Shown: positions 1-7,668, counted from the first letter of the stretch. The stretch is 22,779 nucleotides of DNA from Bacillota bacterium (GCA_012521315.1 JAAYMP010000196.1:1-22779); one strand, 5' to 3'. Notes: generated by a model from the letters alone, not told the origin. Program-made: numbers and translations.

Positions 1-26
1 CCCCCTCCAAACATTTGTTCGCCTAG

Positions 27-55
27 AGTATAACAAAACTCCATAAAAGTGTCAA
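27..55 (-). promoter_or_regulatory. Strong sigma-A-type promoter firing leftward out of the window
   Basis: On the minus strand TTGACA (55-50) is followed after exactly 17 bases by TATACT (32-27). Transcription would start near position 20. A GGAGG-type ribosome binding site follows at 8-4, so the gene it drives begins just beyond the window edge. In Bacillus the region after ksgA holds yabG and the highly expressed veg gene, so a veg-like gene is possible, but none of it is visible here. Confidence 0.7.
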
Positions 56-61
56 CCACGA

Positions 62-532
62 TTATTTGGTGAACTTATCCGCCACCTTGGAAGCACCGTA
101 GGAGTCGGGTTTGATCCGCGCGTCAAACCCGCTGCCGTTCACCATCCCCACCACTTCCCTGATGATCTCCTTGGTTCGGCCTTGTTGTCCCACATCCAAG
201 TGGATCTCGATATTAAAATCGGTTTTCCCCACAGCCATAAACTTCCCGGCCAGCCGGGAAGCCACCTCCAAACTGCGGGCCGCCTCCAAAAAGATCCGCT
301 GCTTCATCGAGAGCCGTCCCTTCTGCCGTTCCTTGGCGTAATAAAAACGCCCGCCCTTCCCCACACGCAAGATCACAACCGCCGTCACATAATAAACATC
401 CTGCCGCTCCTGGGAGTCGGTACCGACAATCATCTTGTAGGTATCATCGGGATGTTCGTTAATGAAGGCGAGGAGATCCCGGAACATTTGGTTGAAACTA
501 AGTCGTCCTTTGCTTGGGCTAATAAAGTTCAT
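62..532 (-). CDS. YkuK-like RNase H-fold protein (DUF458 family)
   Basis: This 156-residue protein resembles the YkuK/DUF458 family, predicted to have an RNase H-like fold but with no established function. The family's typical opening, a short FISPSKGRLSF-type stretch, is at the N-terminus. An IVGTDSQ segment follows near residue 37, as expected for the first acidic strand of an RNase H fold, and an IEIHLDVG segment lies in the second half. The start is placed at the ATG at 532 because GAAGAGAGG (547-539) lies 6 bases upstream of it. A TTG at 553 and an ATG at 538 are in frame but too close to, or before, that site. It begins 25 bases after the rsmA stop and is probably the last gene of that transcript. 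No terminator is visible before the promoter at 27-55. The family call is by eye. Confidence 0.75.
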   Translation of the reverse strand: MNFISPSKGRLSFNQMFRDLLAFINEHPDDTYKMIVGTDSQERQDVYYVTAVVILRVGKGGRFYYAKERQKGRLSMKQRIFLEAARSLEVASRLAGKFMAVGKTDFNIEIHLDVGQQGRTKEIIREVVGMVNGSGFDARIKPDSYGASKVADKFTK

Positions 533-557
533 CTTCATCCTCTCTTCGGTCAACAGG

Positions 558-1394
558 CTAAGTTTTCGGCAGGCTTTGCAAGTTCCTCCCGCAGGATTCG
601 GCTAAAGCATAAAACTCCGCCGGCGAAAGGGTTTCGCCCCTTTGCTGCGGATCAAGCCCCAGGGTGCGCAAGGCTTCCATCACGTTTGCTTCGCCCCCCA
701 GTTGGGAAAAGATTCCGCGGAGCGAATTGAAAAGGTTCTTGCGGCGCGAGGAAAAAACCGTCCGCACCAAAAGGGATAAACAACGCTCGGTGGCGGGGGA
801 AAAATCCCGCGGGCGCGGGGTCAGTTTGACAATCGCCGAGTGGACCTTCGGCCTTGGGATAAAGACCGTCGGCGGCACGACCCCGGCCAGTTCAACATGG
901 CAAGACAACTGGATCATCACCGAAAGGGCGCCGTATACCTTGTTGCCCGGCGGCGAAACCATCCGGTCGGCCACTTCTTTTTGGACTAAAAAAACCAGGC
1001 GTTGCCAGCAAACGGTGGCATCGAGGAGGTGGAAGAGGATCGGGGTGGTTATATAATAGGGTAAATTCGCCACCACTTTGGGAGCAGTTACAGCCGGCGG
1101 TAATAAAGCCGCCGGGTCATGCTTGAGAATATCACCAAAAACCAACCGGATATTGTCCCGCCCGGCCAGGACCTCCGCCAGGAGCGGCGCGAGCGTACGG
1201 TCGGTCTCCACCGTAATTACCTGCCCGGCGGCCTGGGATAAAGCGGTCGTCAGGGCACCAACCCCGGTCCCAATCTCCAAAACCACATCCGCGGCGGTGA
1301 GTTCCGCCGCGTCCACAATTTTACGGAGAATATTGGCATCCGCCAAGAAATTTTGGCCCAAGCCCTTCTTCGGCACCACCCGGTATTTGGCCAT
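558..1394 (-). CDS. rsmA: 16S rRNA dimethyladenosine transferase RsmA (KsgA)
   Basis: Dimethylates the two adjacent adenosines in the 3'-terminal hairpin of 16S rRNA, using S-adenosylmethionine, late in small-subunit assembly. The 278-residue length is normal for the family. Visible motifs are GLGQNFL near residue 11, the SAM-binding VLEIGTGVGALT at about 38-49, GDIL at 87-90, the catalytic NLPYY at 110-114, and FIPRPKVHSAIV in the second half. The start is ATG 1394, with AGGAG only 3 bases upstream. The TTG at 1397 is in frame and abuts that site. The gene sits in the Bacillus-like metG-tatD-yabE-ksgA order, but rnmV (ribonuclease M5), usually directly upstream, is absent and a receiver/GGDEF gene takes its place. 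The 133-base gap upstream may hold its own promoter. Confidence 0.96.
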   Translation of the reverse strand: MAKYRVVPKKGLGQNFLADANILRKIVDAAELTAADVVLEIGTGVGALTTALSQAAGQVITVETDRTLAPLLAEVLAGRDNIRLVFGDILKHDPAALLPPAVTAPKVVANLPYYITTPILFHLLDATVCWQRLVFLVQKEVADRMVSPPGNKVYGALSVMIQLSCHVELAGVVPPTVFIPRPKVHSAIVKLTPRPRDFSPATERCLSLLVRTVFSSRRKNLFNSLRGIFSQLGGEANVMEALRTLGLDPQQRGETLSPAEFYALAESCGRNLQSLPKT

Positions 1395-1485
1395 CAACTC
1401 CTGGACTTGGCGGGGAGAGGTTAAATTTAGTCGCTTCTCTTCAGTAATTTTTTACCACCTGACTTGGCAAGGAGGAATCCGTTCC

Positions 1486-1512
1486 CATAATTTATTATGC
1501 CTCATTTATGAG
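1486..1512. repeat. Two adjacent AT-rich palindromes upstream of rsmA
   Basis: In the 133-base gap between the receiver/GGDEF gene and rsmA lie CATAATTTATTATG (1486-1499) and CTCATTTATGAG (1501-1512). Each is a perfect inverted repeat around a central TT, and their centres are 14 bases apart. A third, GTAATTTTTTAC, is at 1444-1455. They could be operator half-sites or a weak hairpin cluster. No clear -35/-10 pair was found here. AT-rich palindromes of this size can arise by chance. Confidence 0.35.
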
Positions 1513-1530
1513 TTCTTCCGCCCGGTTCCC

Positions 1531-2469
1531 TTAAGCCGGGGAGCTGCTTGGCCGGTCGGGCAGCAGATTACTGCCGGGCTTGACCTTCAGCCGCTTGAGC
1601 AGCTCTTCCCCAACCGCCTTGGTTTCCAGGGGATGGCGGTATTTGTTGATGATCCCGTTGAGCAGCGCAACCGACAACGACATCAAAGGCCATTGTTCGA
1701 GACGACCGTCGGGTTTTTGGAGATACATCCCGCCCCGTTCCCGGTCGTCTTCCAGGTAAAGCTCAAGAACCTCCCGGTCAAAACGGTCAATCAGCGCGCG
1801 CCCGACCTGCTCACCGGTGCCCACCGGCAGCATGACCGTAAAATCATCGCCGTGGATATGGGTGATAAAAACATCCGGCGAATCCAGTTCATCGGTAACT
1901 TCCAGGAGCAACCGGCAGACTAAACGCAAGGCCTCATCGCCGGCGCTGAAGCCGTAGCATTGATTGTAGATCCGGAAATTATTGATATCAATAAAGAGCA
2001 GATCGCAATCAACACTCGCCGTTATCCGTTCCGTGATCGCCCGCCGCATGGCATCCCAGCCGGGAAAGCCCGTCAGCGAGTTCTTGGTGGTGGCCCGCCG
2101 CTCGGCCATCAAGGCATTTACTGCCGTCAAAATATCCTTTGGCTTAAATGGCTTAACCAACTGGGTATCAATCCGTACCCCAAGCCCAATCAGATCGCCC
2201 AGGTTAATCTCCTCTTGCGTCAAAAGAATAATCCCCATGTTACGGGTAGCCGAATGCAATCTTAATTCATAACAGACTTCCAATCCGTCCTGATCCGCCA
2301 AATACTGGTCGACAATCACCACGCCCGGTTTAAAGTCCAGCGCCTTCGTCAATACCTCATTCGCCTGGGTACACGTGGCCATCTGATAACCGGCATTTGA
2401 AAGCCGGATCACCATCAATTCAGCCAGGTGCGGATCGCCTTCTGCTATCAACACCCTGTCCAGATTCAT
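1531..2469 (-). CDS. Response regulator with receiver domain and degenerate GGDEF domain
   Basis: A 312-residue cytoplasmic signalling protein. The receiver domain (about 1-120) looks competent for phosphorylation: acidic residues E10 and D12, phosphoacceptor D54 in VVIVDQY, T84 in ILLTQEE, and K106 in LVKPF. A GGDEF-type domain starts near residue 130 with SLTGFPGWDA and continues with LLFIDINNFRIYNQCYGF. The catalytic signature is HGDDF (206-210) instead of GGDEF, so diguanylate cyclase activity is doubtful and a c-di-GMP or GTP binding role, or a purely structural one, is possible. The start is ATG 2469, with AAGGAG 10 bases upstream. A longer frame to 2529 lacks support. It lies between yabE and rsmA where Bacillus encodes rnmV. 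No partner histidine kinase is in the window. Confidence 0.85.
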   Translation of the reverse strand: MNLDRVLIAEGDPHLAELMVIRLSNAGYQMATCTQANEVLTKALDFKPGVVIVDQYLADQDGLEVCYELRLHSATRNMGIILLTQEEINLGDLIGLGVRIDTQLVKPFKPKDILTAVNALMAERRATTKNSLTGFPGWDAMRRAITERITASVDCDLLFIDINNFRIYNQCYGFSAGDEALRLVCRLLLEVTDELDSPDVFITHIHGDDFTVMLPVGTGEQVGRALIDRFDREVLELYLEDDRERGGMYLQKPDGRLEQWPLMSLSVALLNGIINKYRHPLETKAVGEELLKRLKVKPGSNLLPDRPSSSPA

Positions 2470-2549
2470 GAAAAGACCGCTCCTTCCCCTCGCTTTCCCT
2501 CCATTATCAAATGGTTCGACGAAAGGCAATCTATTCCTCTTCCTTGACC

Positions 2550-2569
2550 GGAAAAAACCGGTTTTTTCC
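2550..2569. terminator. 20-base perfect palindrome, possible terminator
   Basis: GGAAAAAACCGGTTTTTTCC is fully self-complementary. On the plus strand it reads as ACCGG, a six-A loop, CCGGT, then T6, which is terminator-like. On the minus strand the outer CTTG/CAAG bases extend the pairing. It lies 22 bases before the yabE stop position on the minus-strand transcript's far side, so it could end yabE transcription or attenuate the next gene. The geometry on the minus strand is imperfect because the T run lies inside the stem. Confidence 0.4.
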
Positions 2570-2591
2570 CAAGTTTCAAAATCCGGGCAAC

Positions 2592-3629
2592 TCAGGGGGC
2601 TAAAATGTAAACTTTCACGCGTTTACGCCCCCAGAGCAACGCTTCGCGCACGGTATCATAACAGACATCGATCCGGTTCCCTTTAATATCGCTGCCGATA
2701 TCTTCGGCCGCGGCAAAACCGTACCCTTCGATATAGAGTTTGGTCCCCAGCGGGATTACCTTCGGGTCAACCGCCGCAATCCCGTAGGTGGCCTTTTTCC
2801 CCGTGTATGTATAACCGTCGGCATAGATCCCGCACGATTGGGGCCCCGGTTCGTAAGCCGTAGCTTCCATGATTAGCACATCGGTGTAACGGATCGTCTG
2901 CCCCCGGCCGACGGTCGCCGTCCGGACCACCGGGCGCGTTCCCCGGGCGATCACTTTCTGCACGGCCGGCTTCACCACCCGCTCCCCGGTCAACTGCCGG
3001 GAAACCTCGTGTCCGTCCTCATAAACCACGGTGTACTCCCGCGCCAGAACCCCGGCTTCGCCGGGGTGAACAACCCGCTGTTTTCCTTTGTCCAAATTCG
3101 CATCGTTAATATAAGCTACTTTTGGCGCGATCTTTGTTTCAATGGTCAGACACTCCGTGGTTACCCGCGTCACCTTCAGGCGCAAGCCAGCCCAGACCTG
3201 GGCATCGGCGGGCAAAGAAAGACGGTCCGCCGTCCCCAGACCAATCCCGGCCCGCCGGAGGGCCTCGGCCGCCGTTACCGGTGGCATCCGGACCGCCAAC
3301 GTTTGTCCGTCAGCCTCAATCACAAAATCCACCCCGCGCCGGATCGCAACGGCCATCCCTTCCCGCACTCTGGCGTCCAGACCGGGGAAGACCTCATCAC
3401 CGGAACGGACAACAACCCCGGCTTTCGCCAGCGCCGCTTCGACCGTTGGCGCTGTCGTCGTCAGTTTCAACGGCACGCCGTCCACGGTCACCGCAATCGT
3501 CTGCAGCCGCCACGCGTAAAAAAGCAACAGCATAAAGGCCAGTCCTGCCAGGAAGTTCACCCAACAAGTGCCGGACCGGACGGGCAACCGCCACCCAGAG
3601 GCCGACAACTTCTCAACCTGCAAAATCAT
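2592..3629 (-). CDS. YabE-like cell-wall protein with DUF348, G5 and 3D domains
   Basis: A 345-residue membrane-anchored, surface-exposed protein, probably a peptidoglycan-active enzyme of the YabE/YuiC type. One hydrophobic segment (about 26-42) acts as an uncleaved signal or anchor. Two DUF348 repeats follow (about 46-86 and 102-140), then a G5 domain (about 155-232), then a C-terminal 3D domain (about 250-343). The three conserved aspartates that name the 3D domain are visible in AAVDPKVIPLGT (D288), AAAEDIG (D310) and KGNRIDVCYD (D321). They correspond to the catalytic aspartate cluster of lytic transglycosylase-like proteins. The start is ATG 3629, directly after GGAGGAGGG. It sits between tatD/radical SAM and rsmA, matching the Bacillus tatD-yabE order. 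yabE itself as a symbol is by synteny and architecture. Confidence 0.9.
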   Translation of the reverse strand: MILQVEKLSASGWRLPVRSGTCWVNFLAGLAFMLLLFYAWRLQTIAVTVDGVPLKLTTTAPTVEAALAKAGVVVRSGDEVFPGLDARVREGMAVAIRRGVDFVIEADGQTLAVRMPPVTAAEALRRAGIGLGTADRLSLPADAQVWAGLRLKVTRVTTECLTIETKIAPKVAYINDANLDKGKQRVVHPGEAGVLAREYTVVYEDGHEVSRQLTGERVVKPAVQKVIARGTRPVVRTATVGRGQTIRYTDVLIMEATAYEPGPQSCGIYADGYTYTGKKATYGIAAVDPKVIPLGTKLYIEGYGFAAAEDIGSDIKGNRIDVCYDTVREALLWGRKRVKVYILAP

Positions 3630-3656
3630 CCCTCCTCCAAAGGCTTTTCGTTACAG

Positions 3657-3688
3657 AAAAAGCCAGCCCATGGAGAACCCGAAGCTGG
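3657..3688 (-). terminator. Weak hairpin with T5 tract between radical SAM gene and yabE-like gene
   Basis: The minus-strand transcript can pair CCAGCTT (3688-3682) with GGGCTGG (3669-3663) across a 13-base loop, followed by a short T run at 3661-3657. It ends about 17 bases before the yabE ribosome binding site, so it could be a partial terminator or attenuator. Two of the seven pairs are G-U, and no known leader motif was recognised upstream. Confidence 0.35.
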
Positions 3689-3758
3689 TTTTATTTCTAA
3701 ACTATTCCTTTCGCCACCAATCGTTTCCTGCTGGTAATATCCGGTAAATCCGGCTTGT

Positions 3759-4352
3759 CTATCTGGTTTGGTAGGTGCGAATCCGCAGTTCCACCCCGAG
3801 TTCGCCGGCCAGTCTCCGCGCGGGTTCCGGATCAAAATCCGGGATCGCCACCACCGTGACGATAACCCGCGGAATATACTTCTTGCTGTCGCGGATAAAA
3901 CGGAGCAAAGCCGGATAGGCCTCCGTCCCCAGGTCAGAATGGCATAAACGGTCGTACGTCACGGCGTCGGCCGCATTTAAACTGATCGAGATGACATCCA
4001 CCAGGCCGGCCAGGGAAGGCAAGATCGGCCGTCCCAGCACCGCCTCGGCCAAACCATTGGTGTTAATCCGGATCGGTACCCCGTAACGTTCTTTCAGGGC
4101 CCGGGCGACCCCAACCACCACTTCCCACCGGAGTAAAGGTTCACCGTACCCGCAGAAGACGACTTCCCGGTAGGCAGAGACATCACCGGCCGCCGCCAGG
4201 ACCTCCTCCACCGACGGTTCCCGGTCCAACCACAGGTCGTATCCGACCCCGTGCTCATTGTGGCGAATACAAAAGACACAACGGTTCGGACACCGGTTGG
4301 TAATATTAAGATAAAGACGATCTTCAATCGGATAAGCAAAAATATTCGCCAT
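3759..4352 (-). CDS. TatD family-associated radical SAM protein
   Basis: A compact 197-residue radical SAM protein of the type repeatedly found beside tatD. Its function is unknown. The cluster-binding CX3CX2C motif is C21-P-N-R-C25-V-F-C28, right after the strand LYLNITNR. FCGYGEP (67-72) is the GxGEP SAM-contacting motif. The protein lacks a C-terminal auxiliary cluster domain and is close to the minimal size for the fold. The start is ATG 4352, with GGGGAGG ending 8 bases upstream. This start gives a protein beginning MANIF, whereas the upstream open frame (to 4490) overlaps tatD and has no start support. tatD ends 106 bases upstream, so co-transcription is likely. It is inferred, not shown, that it modifies something connected to TatD or RNA. 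Confidence 0.85.
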   Translation of the reverse strand: MANIFAYPIEDRLYLNITNRCPNRCVFCIRHNEHGVGYDLWLDREPSVEEVLAAAGDVSAYREVVFCGYGEPLLRWEVVVGVARALKERYGVPIRINTNGLAEAVLGRPILPSLAGLVDVISISLNAADAVTYDRLCHSDLGTEAYPALLRFIRDSKKYIPRVIVTVVAIPDFDPEPARRLAGELGVELRIRTYQTR

Positions 4353-4458
4353 CCATTGTGCCTCCCCACGCAGTTGCTCGTTCCTCGTTACGCTTTCTCC
4401 TTGCCCGCCTTTTCGCCCGGTGCCAAGGTGTTTCGCCGCGGCCGACGGCGCGGTACGT

Positions 4459-5244
4459 TTACGCCCCGTTATCCTCCGCCGCCAGCCCAAAACAGGCGGC
4501 GCCGTTGTTCCAGGTTAGATCCGCCGCCGCCTCCACCGGTAGCTTCAGGAGTTCCGCCACCCGTTCGGCCACCGCCACCAGATAAGCCGGCTCATTCCGC
4601 CGCCCCCGCCAGGGGTGGGGTGACAAGTAGGGCGCATCGGTTTCGATCAACAAACGGTCCACCGGCAGGGCCGGCACCACCTCCGGCAGTTTGCGGGCGT
4701 TTTTAAAAGTCACTGGCCCGGCCACCGAGATGTAGAGGCCCATCTCCAAATACTCGCGGGCCGCTTCTTTACTCCCGGAATAACAATGCATTACCCCCTG
4801 GAAAGATCCGCCCTCCGCTTTCAGGGTCGCCACCAAATCGGCGTGGGCTTCCCGCCCGTGGATCACCACCGGTTTTCCGGCCTTCCGCGCCAGGGCCAGC
4901 TGGGCCCGGAAAACCTCCTGTTGCCGCCGGCGGGGCGAATTCTCGTAATGGTAATCAAGGCCGATCTCCCCGAGGGCTACCGCTTGCGGACGGGCCAACA
5001 GCTCGGCCAGGCACTCAAGGTCGGCGGCGGTGACCCCCGCCGCATCATGCGGGTGAATCCCAACCGCGGCATAAACCCCGTTTTCGGCTTCGGCCAAAGC
5101 CAAAGCCCGCCGGGAAGAAGGCAAATCATACCCGACCACCAGCATCCGGACCACCCCTGCGGCGCGCGCCCGCGCTAAAACGGCGGCCAGATCGGCCTGG
5201 TAGGTTTCGTCGTTCAGGTGACAATGGGTGTCGAAGAGCCTCAT
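4459..5244 (-). CDS. tatD: TatD family metal-dependent DNase
   Basis: A 261-residue TIM-barrel metallo-hydrolase of the TatD/YabD family, a cytoplasmic 3'-5' exonuclease class. Metal ligands are in place: H7 and H9 in THCHLND, E93 in GEIGLDYHY, H129 in VIHGREAH, H153 in MHCYSGS, and D203 in IETDAPYLSP. Its ATG (5244-5242) overlaps the metG stop (TGA, 5243-5241) as ATGA, which indicates translational coupling. The order metG-tatD is widely conserved in Firmicutes. A radical SAM gene of the TatD-associated family follows. Confidence 0.95.
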   Translation of the reverse strand: MRLFDTHCHLNDETYQADLAAVLARARAAGVVRMLVVGYDLPSSRRALALAEAENGVYAAVGIHPHDAAGVTAADLECLAELLARPQAVALGEIGLDYHYENSPRRRQQEVFRAQLALARKAGKPVVIHGREAHADLVATLKAEGGSFQGVMHCYSGSKEAAREYLEMGLYISVAGPVTFKNARKLPEVVPALPVDRLLIETDAPYLSPHPWRGRRNEPAYLVAVAERVAELLKLPVEAAADLTWNNGAACFGLAAEDNGA

Positions 5245-7181
5245 CGGACTTCCGCCCCGTCTCCTACGGTCTGCTCGGGAACGACAAGGGCCAAACGGTC
5301 ACCGTTACTTGCCGCCAGGAGCATGCCCTGGGAAAGGACCCCCCGCAGTTTGGCCGGTTTCAGGTTCGCCACAACCACAATCTCTTTACCGACCAACTCC
5401 TCCGGTTGGTAGTACTTGGCAATCCCGGCCACAATCTGTCGCTCTTCGTTCCCCAGCCGGACCTGTAAACGGAGGAGTTTATCGGTGCCTTCCAGCCGCT
5501 CCGCCGCCATGACCTTGGCCACCCGCAACTGGATTCGGGCAAACTCGTCATAGGTAATCTGCTCCGGTTCCGTCGCCGGCGGGGCCGTCTCTGCCTTCGG
5601 TGGCGCAGGAGCCGGTTTTTCGGCCGGCGCCCCGGTCTCCTTCTCCCATTCGATCCGCGGGAAAAGCGGGTCCCCTTTACGCACTTTCGTCCCGGCCGGG
5701 TACTGGCCCCATCTTCCCCCGGCCACCAAGCCCTCCGCCGTCGGGTCCGTATCAAGGCCCAACTGGCCAAAGATCCGCGCCGGGGTCTCCACCAGGAAAG
5801 GCGTGAGGAGGACCGCACTCAGCCGGATCACTTCCACCATCGTATAAAGGACCGTACCCAGTTGCTCCCGGTTGCCCTGTTTGTTCAGGCTCCAGGGCGC
5901 CGCCTCGTCAATATACTTGTTGGCCTGCCCGACCAGGGCAAAGATGGCCGCCAGCGCGTCGGAGACCTCCAGTTTGTCCATGTGTTTTTGGACCTTCTCC
6001 ACCGTCAGGTTGGCCTCCGCCACCAACGCTTCTTCCAATGGCCTGTAGACCCCGGGCGCGGGCACCACCCCGCCGGCAAACTTCTCCACCATCGAAAGGG
6101 TACGGTGGAGGAGATTCCCAAGGTCATTGGCCAGGTCCGTATTAATCCGGAGGACCAACGCTTCCTCCGAATAGACACCGTCCGCGCCAAAAGGTACTTC
6201 CCGCAGGAGGAAATACCGGATGGCATCCAAACCGTATTTCTCCACTAAAACCACAGGATCGACCACATTTCCTTTGGATTTGGACATTTTTCCGCCGTCC
6301 AAAACCAACCACCCGTGGCCAAAAACCTGTTTCGGCAGGGGCAAACCTAACGCCATCAGGATAATCGGCCAGATGATCGTGTGGAACCGGACAATCTCCT
6401 TCCCTATCAAGTGCAGGTCGGCAGGCCAAAACCGGGCAAAAAGGCTGCCTTCACCCACCTCATCGGGGTAGCCTAAAGCCGTGATATAATTGGTTAAAGC
6501 GTCAAGCCAGACGTAGATCACGTGTTTTTGGTCAAAGGGGACGGGAATCCCCCACGAAAAAGTCGTCCGGGAAACACAAAGGTCCTCCAGGCCCGGGCGG
6601 AGGAAATTATTGATCATCTCGTTCCTTCGCGAGACCGGTTGGATGAAATCGGGATGCGCTTCAATGTGGGCCAGGAGGCGGTCGGCATATTTTGACAAGC
6701 GGAAAAAGTAGCTTTCTTCCCGGACTTTTTCCACTTCGCGCCCGCAATCAGGGCACTTCCCGTCCACCAACTGGCGTTCCAGCCAGAAGGCTTCGCACGG
6801 TGTACAGTAGAGCCCTTCGTACTCACTTTTGTAGATATCCCCTTGGTCGTACAGCCGTTGGAAGATGCGCTGCACTTTATCGGTGTGGCGGGGCTCGGTC
6901 GTCCGGATAAAATCATCGTTACTTATTTTCAGTAATCGCCATAAGGATCTAATATTGTCGACAATTTCGTCAACGAACGCCTGCGGCGTCTTGCCCGCCG
7001 CCGCCGCCCGGCGTTGGATCTTTTGCCCATGCTCATCGGTGCCGGTGAGGAAATAAACATCCTCCCCCAACAGCCGGTGGTAACGGGCCAACGCATCGGC
7101 AACCACCGTGGTATATGCATGACCGATATGTAAATTGTCACTGGGATAATAAATTGGTGTAGTCACATAGAATTTTCCCAT
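5241..7181 (-). CDS. metG: Methionyl-tRNA synthetase with C-terminal tRNA-binding domain
   Basis: Charges tRNA-Met with methionine. The 646-residue protein has the class I signatures HIGH (18-21) and KMSKS (298-302). A knuckle with C126, C129, C143 and C146 (CTPC...CPDC) is the zinc-binding type seen in the Bacillus-like metS form. After an anticodon-binding helical region, a Pro/Ala-rich linker (about 510-540) leads to a C-terminal EMAP/Trbp111-type OB-fold domain containing IQLRVAKV and a late SQGMLLAAS motif, used for tRNA binding and dimerisation. The start is ATG 7181, with AAGGAGG ending 9 bases upstream. The open frame continues to 7319 but runs through the T-box terminator, so it is rejected. 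Expression is controlled by the upstream T-box leader. It is the first gene of an operon continuing into tatD. Confidence 0.97.
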   Translation of the reverse strand: MGKFYVTTPIYYPSDNLHIGHAYTTVVADALARYHRLLGEDVYFLTGTDEHGQKIQRRAAAAGKTPQAFVDEIVDNIRSLWRLLKISNDDFIRTTEPRHTDKVQRIFQRLYDQGDIYKSEYEGLYCTPCEAFWLERQLVDGKCPDCGREVEKVREESYFFRLSKYADRLLAHIEAHPDFIQPVSRRNEMINNFLRPGLEDLCVSRTTFSWGIPVPFDQKHVIYVWLDALTNYITALGYPDEVGEGSLFARFWPADLHLIGKEIVRFHTIIWPIILMALGLPLPKQVFGHGWLVLDGGKMSKSKGNVVDPVVLVEKYGLDAIRYFLLREVPFGADGVYSEEALVLRINTDLANDLGNLLHRTLSMVEKFAGGVVPAPGVYRPLEEALVAEANLTVEKVQKHMDKLEVSDALAAIFALVGQANKYIDEAAPWSLNKQGNREQLGTVLYTMVEVIRLSAVLLTPFLVETPARIFGQLGLDTDPTAEGLVAGGRWGQYPAGTKVRKGDPLFPRIEWEKETGAPAEKPAPAPPKAETAPPATEPEQITYDEFARIQLRVAKVMAAERLEGTDKLLRLQVRLGNEERQIVAGIAKYYQPEELVGKEIVVVANLKPAKLRGVLSQGMLLAASNGDRLALVVPEQTVGDGAEVR

Positions 7182-7213
7182 GGGCGAACTCCTCCTTAAT
7201 ATAAACTGGTAAT

Positions 7214-7256
7214 AAAAAAAACCTCTCCACCCAAGGGACAATGCTTTGGGGGCGAG
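7214..7256 (-). terminator. Terminator of the metG T-box leader
   Basis: The minus-strand RNA folds CCTCGCCCCCAAAG (7256-7243) against CCCTTGGGTGGAGAGG (7237-7222), followed by T8 at 7221-7214. It competes with the antiterminator formed by the T-box sequence just upstream. Confidence 0.85.
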
Positions 7257-7500
7257 GATCTCCCGCGGTACCACCCCAATTCTCCCCGTAAAAACAGGGA
7301 CTTGGCGGACAGGGCCCAACCCTGGCCTTGCGCGTTAACGGGCGCCACCGGTACGCCTACTGACGGACGGCCCCCCTTTCAGCGTACTGCTCCGGGTCCA
7401 TCTTCGTCCCTCCGTCCCCGGCCGGCTCCCACCATCCCGGCTCGCTGTCGACGTTTCAGGAAGACTACTCCTACCCATCATCACTTTTTAAGGTTATCCG
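7214..7500 (-). promoter_or_regulatory. Methionine T-box leader controlling metG
   Basis: The conserved T-box sequence GGGTGGTACCGCG lies at 7276-7264, directly before the terminator. The 5' end shows the usual GATGATGGGTAGGAGTAGTC opening (about 7482-7463). Stem I holds GAAG-ATG-GACCCGGAG, placing the specifier AUG at 7401-7399. Its distance to the CCCGGAG element is the same as for the Tyr codon in the tyrS leader at 13074-13072. Uncharged tRNA-Met binding would stabilise the antiterminator and allow metG expression. The specifier assignment is read by pattern, with support from the downstream gene. Confidence 0.92.
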
Positions 7501-7515
7501 GTATTTATTAATATA

Positions 7516-7544
7516 TTAATACCCATTGTCAACCGGTTTGTCAA
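7516..7544 (-). promoter_or_regulatory. Promoter of the metG T-box transcript
   Basis: TTGACA (7544-7539), a 17-base spacer, then TATTAA (7521-7516) on the minus strand. A second TTGACA at 7532-7527 overlaps the spacer but has a poorer -10 partner. The predicted start lies just upstream of the T-box opening. Confidence 0.65.
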
Positions 7545-7590
7545 GGTTTAAGCCATTCTGATAAAAAAACCAAATTAATTATTCCCTCCA

Positions 7591-7619
7591 TTGACTTTGT
7601 TTGGAAAATAAGGTACAAT
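7591..7619 (+). promoter_or_regulatory. Promoter of abrB
   Basis: TTGACT (7591-7596), a 17-base spacer, then TACAAT (7614-7619). The predicted start is about 43 bases before the abrB ATG. It is back to back with the metG leader promoter, about 46 bases apart, so AbrB autoregulation could also touch metG. Confidence 0.75.
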
Positions 7620-7668
7620 TAACTTGTAGTACATTGTCGAATCTTATCGGAAATGGAGGAATATATGC

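Noticed and set aside
1078..1923. Plus-strand 281-codon open frame
   Set aside because: Antisense to rsmA and the receiver/GGDEF gene, bridging the gap between them. Composition is that of a shadow frame.
3626..3835. 69-codon minus-strand frame between the radical SAM and yabE-like genes
   Set aside because: Overlaps the end of the radical SAM gene and covers a hairpin. No ribosome binding site and no recognisable product.
7182..7319. N-terminal extension of metG
   Set aside because: The open frame passes through the T-box terminator. The ATG at 7181 with AAGGAGG gives the normal synthetase N-terminus.
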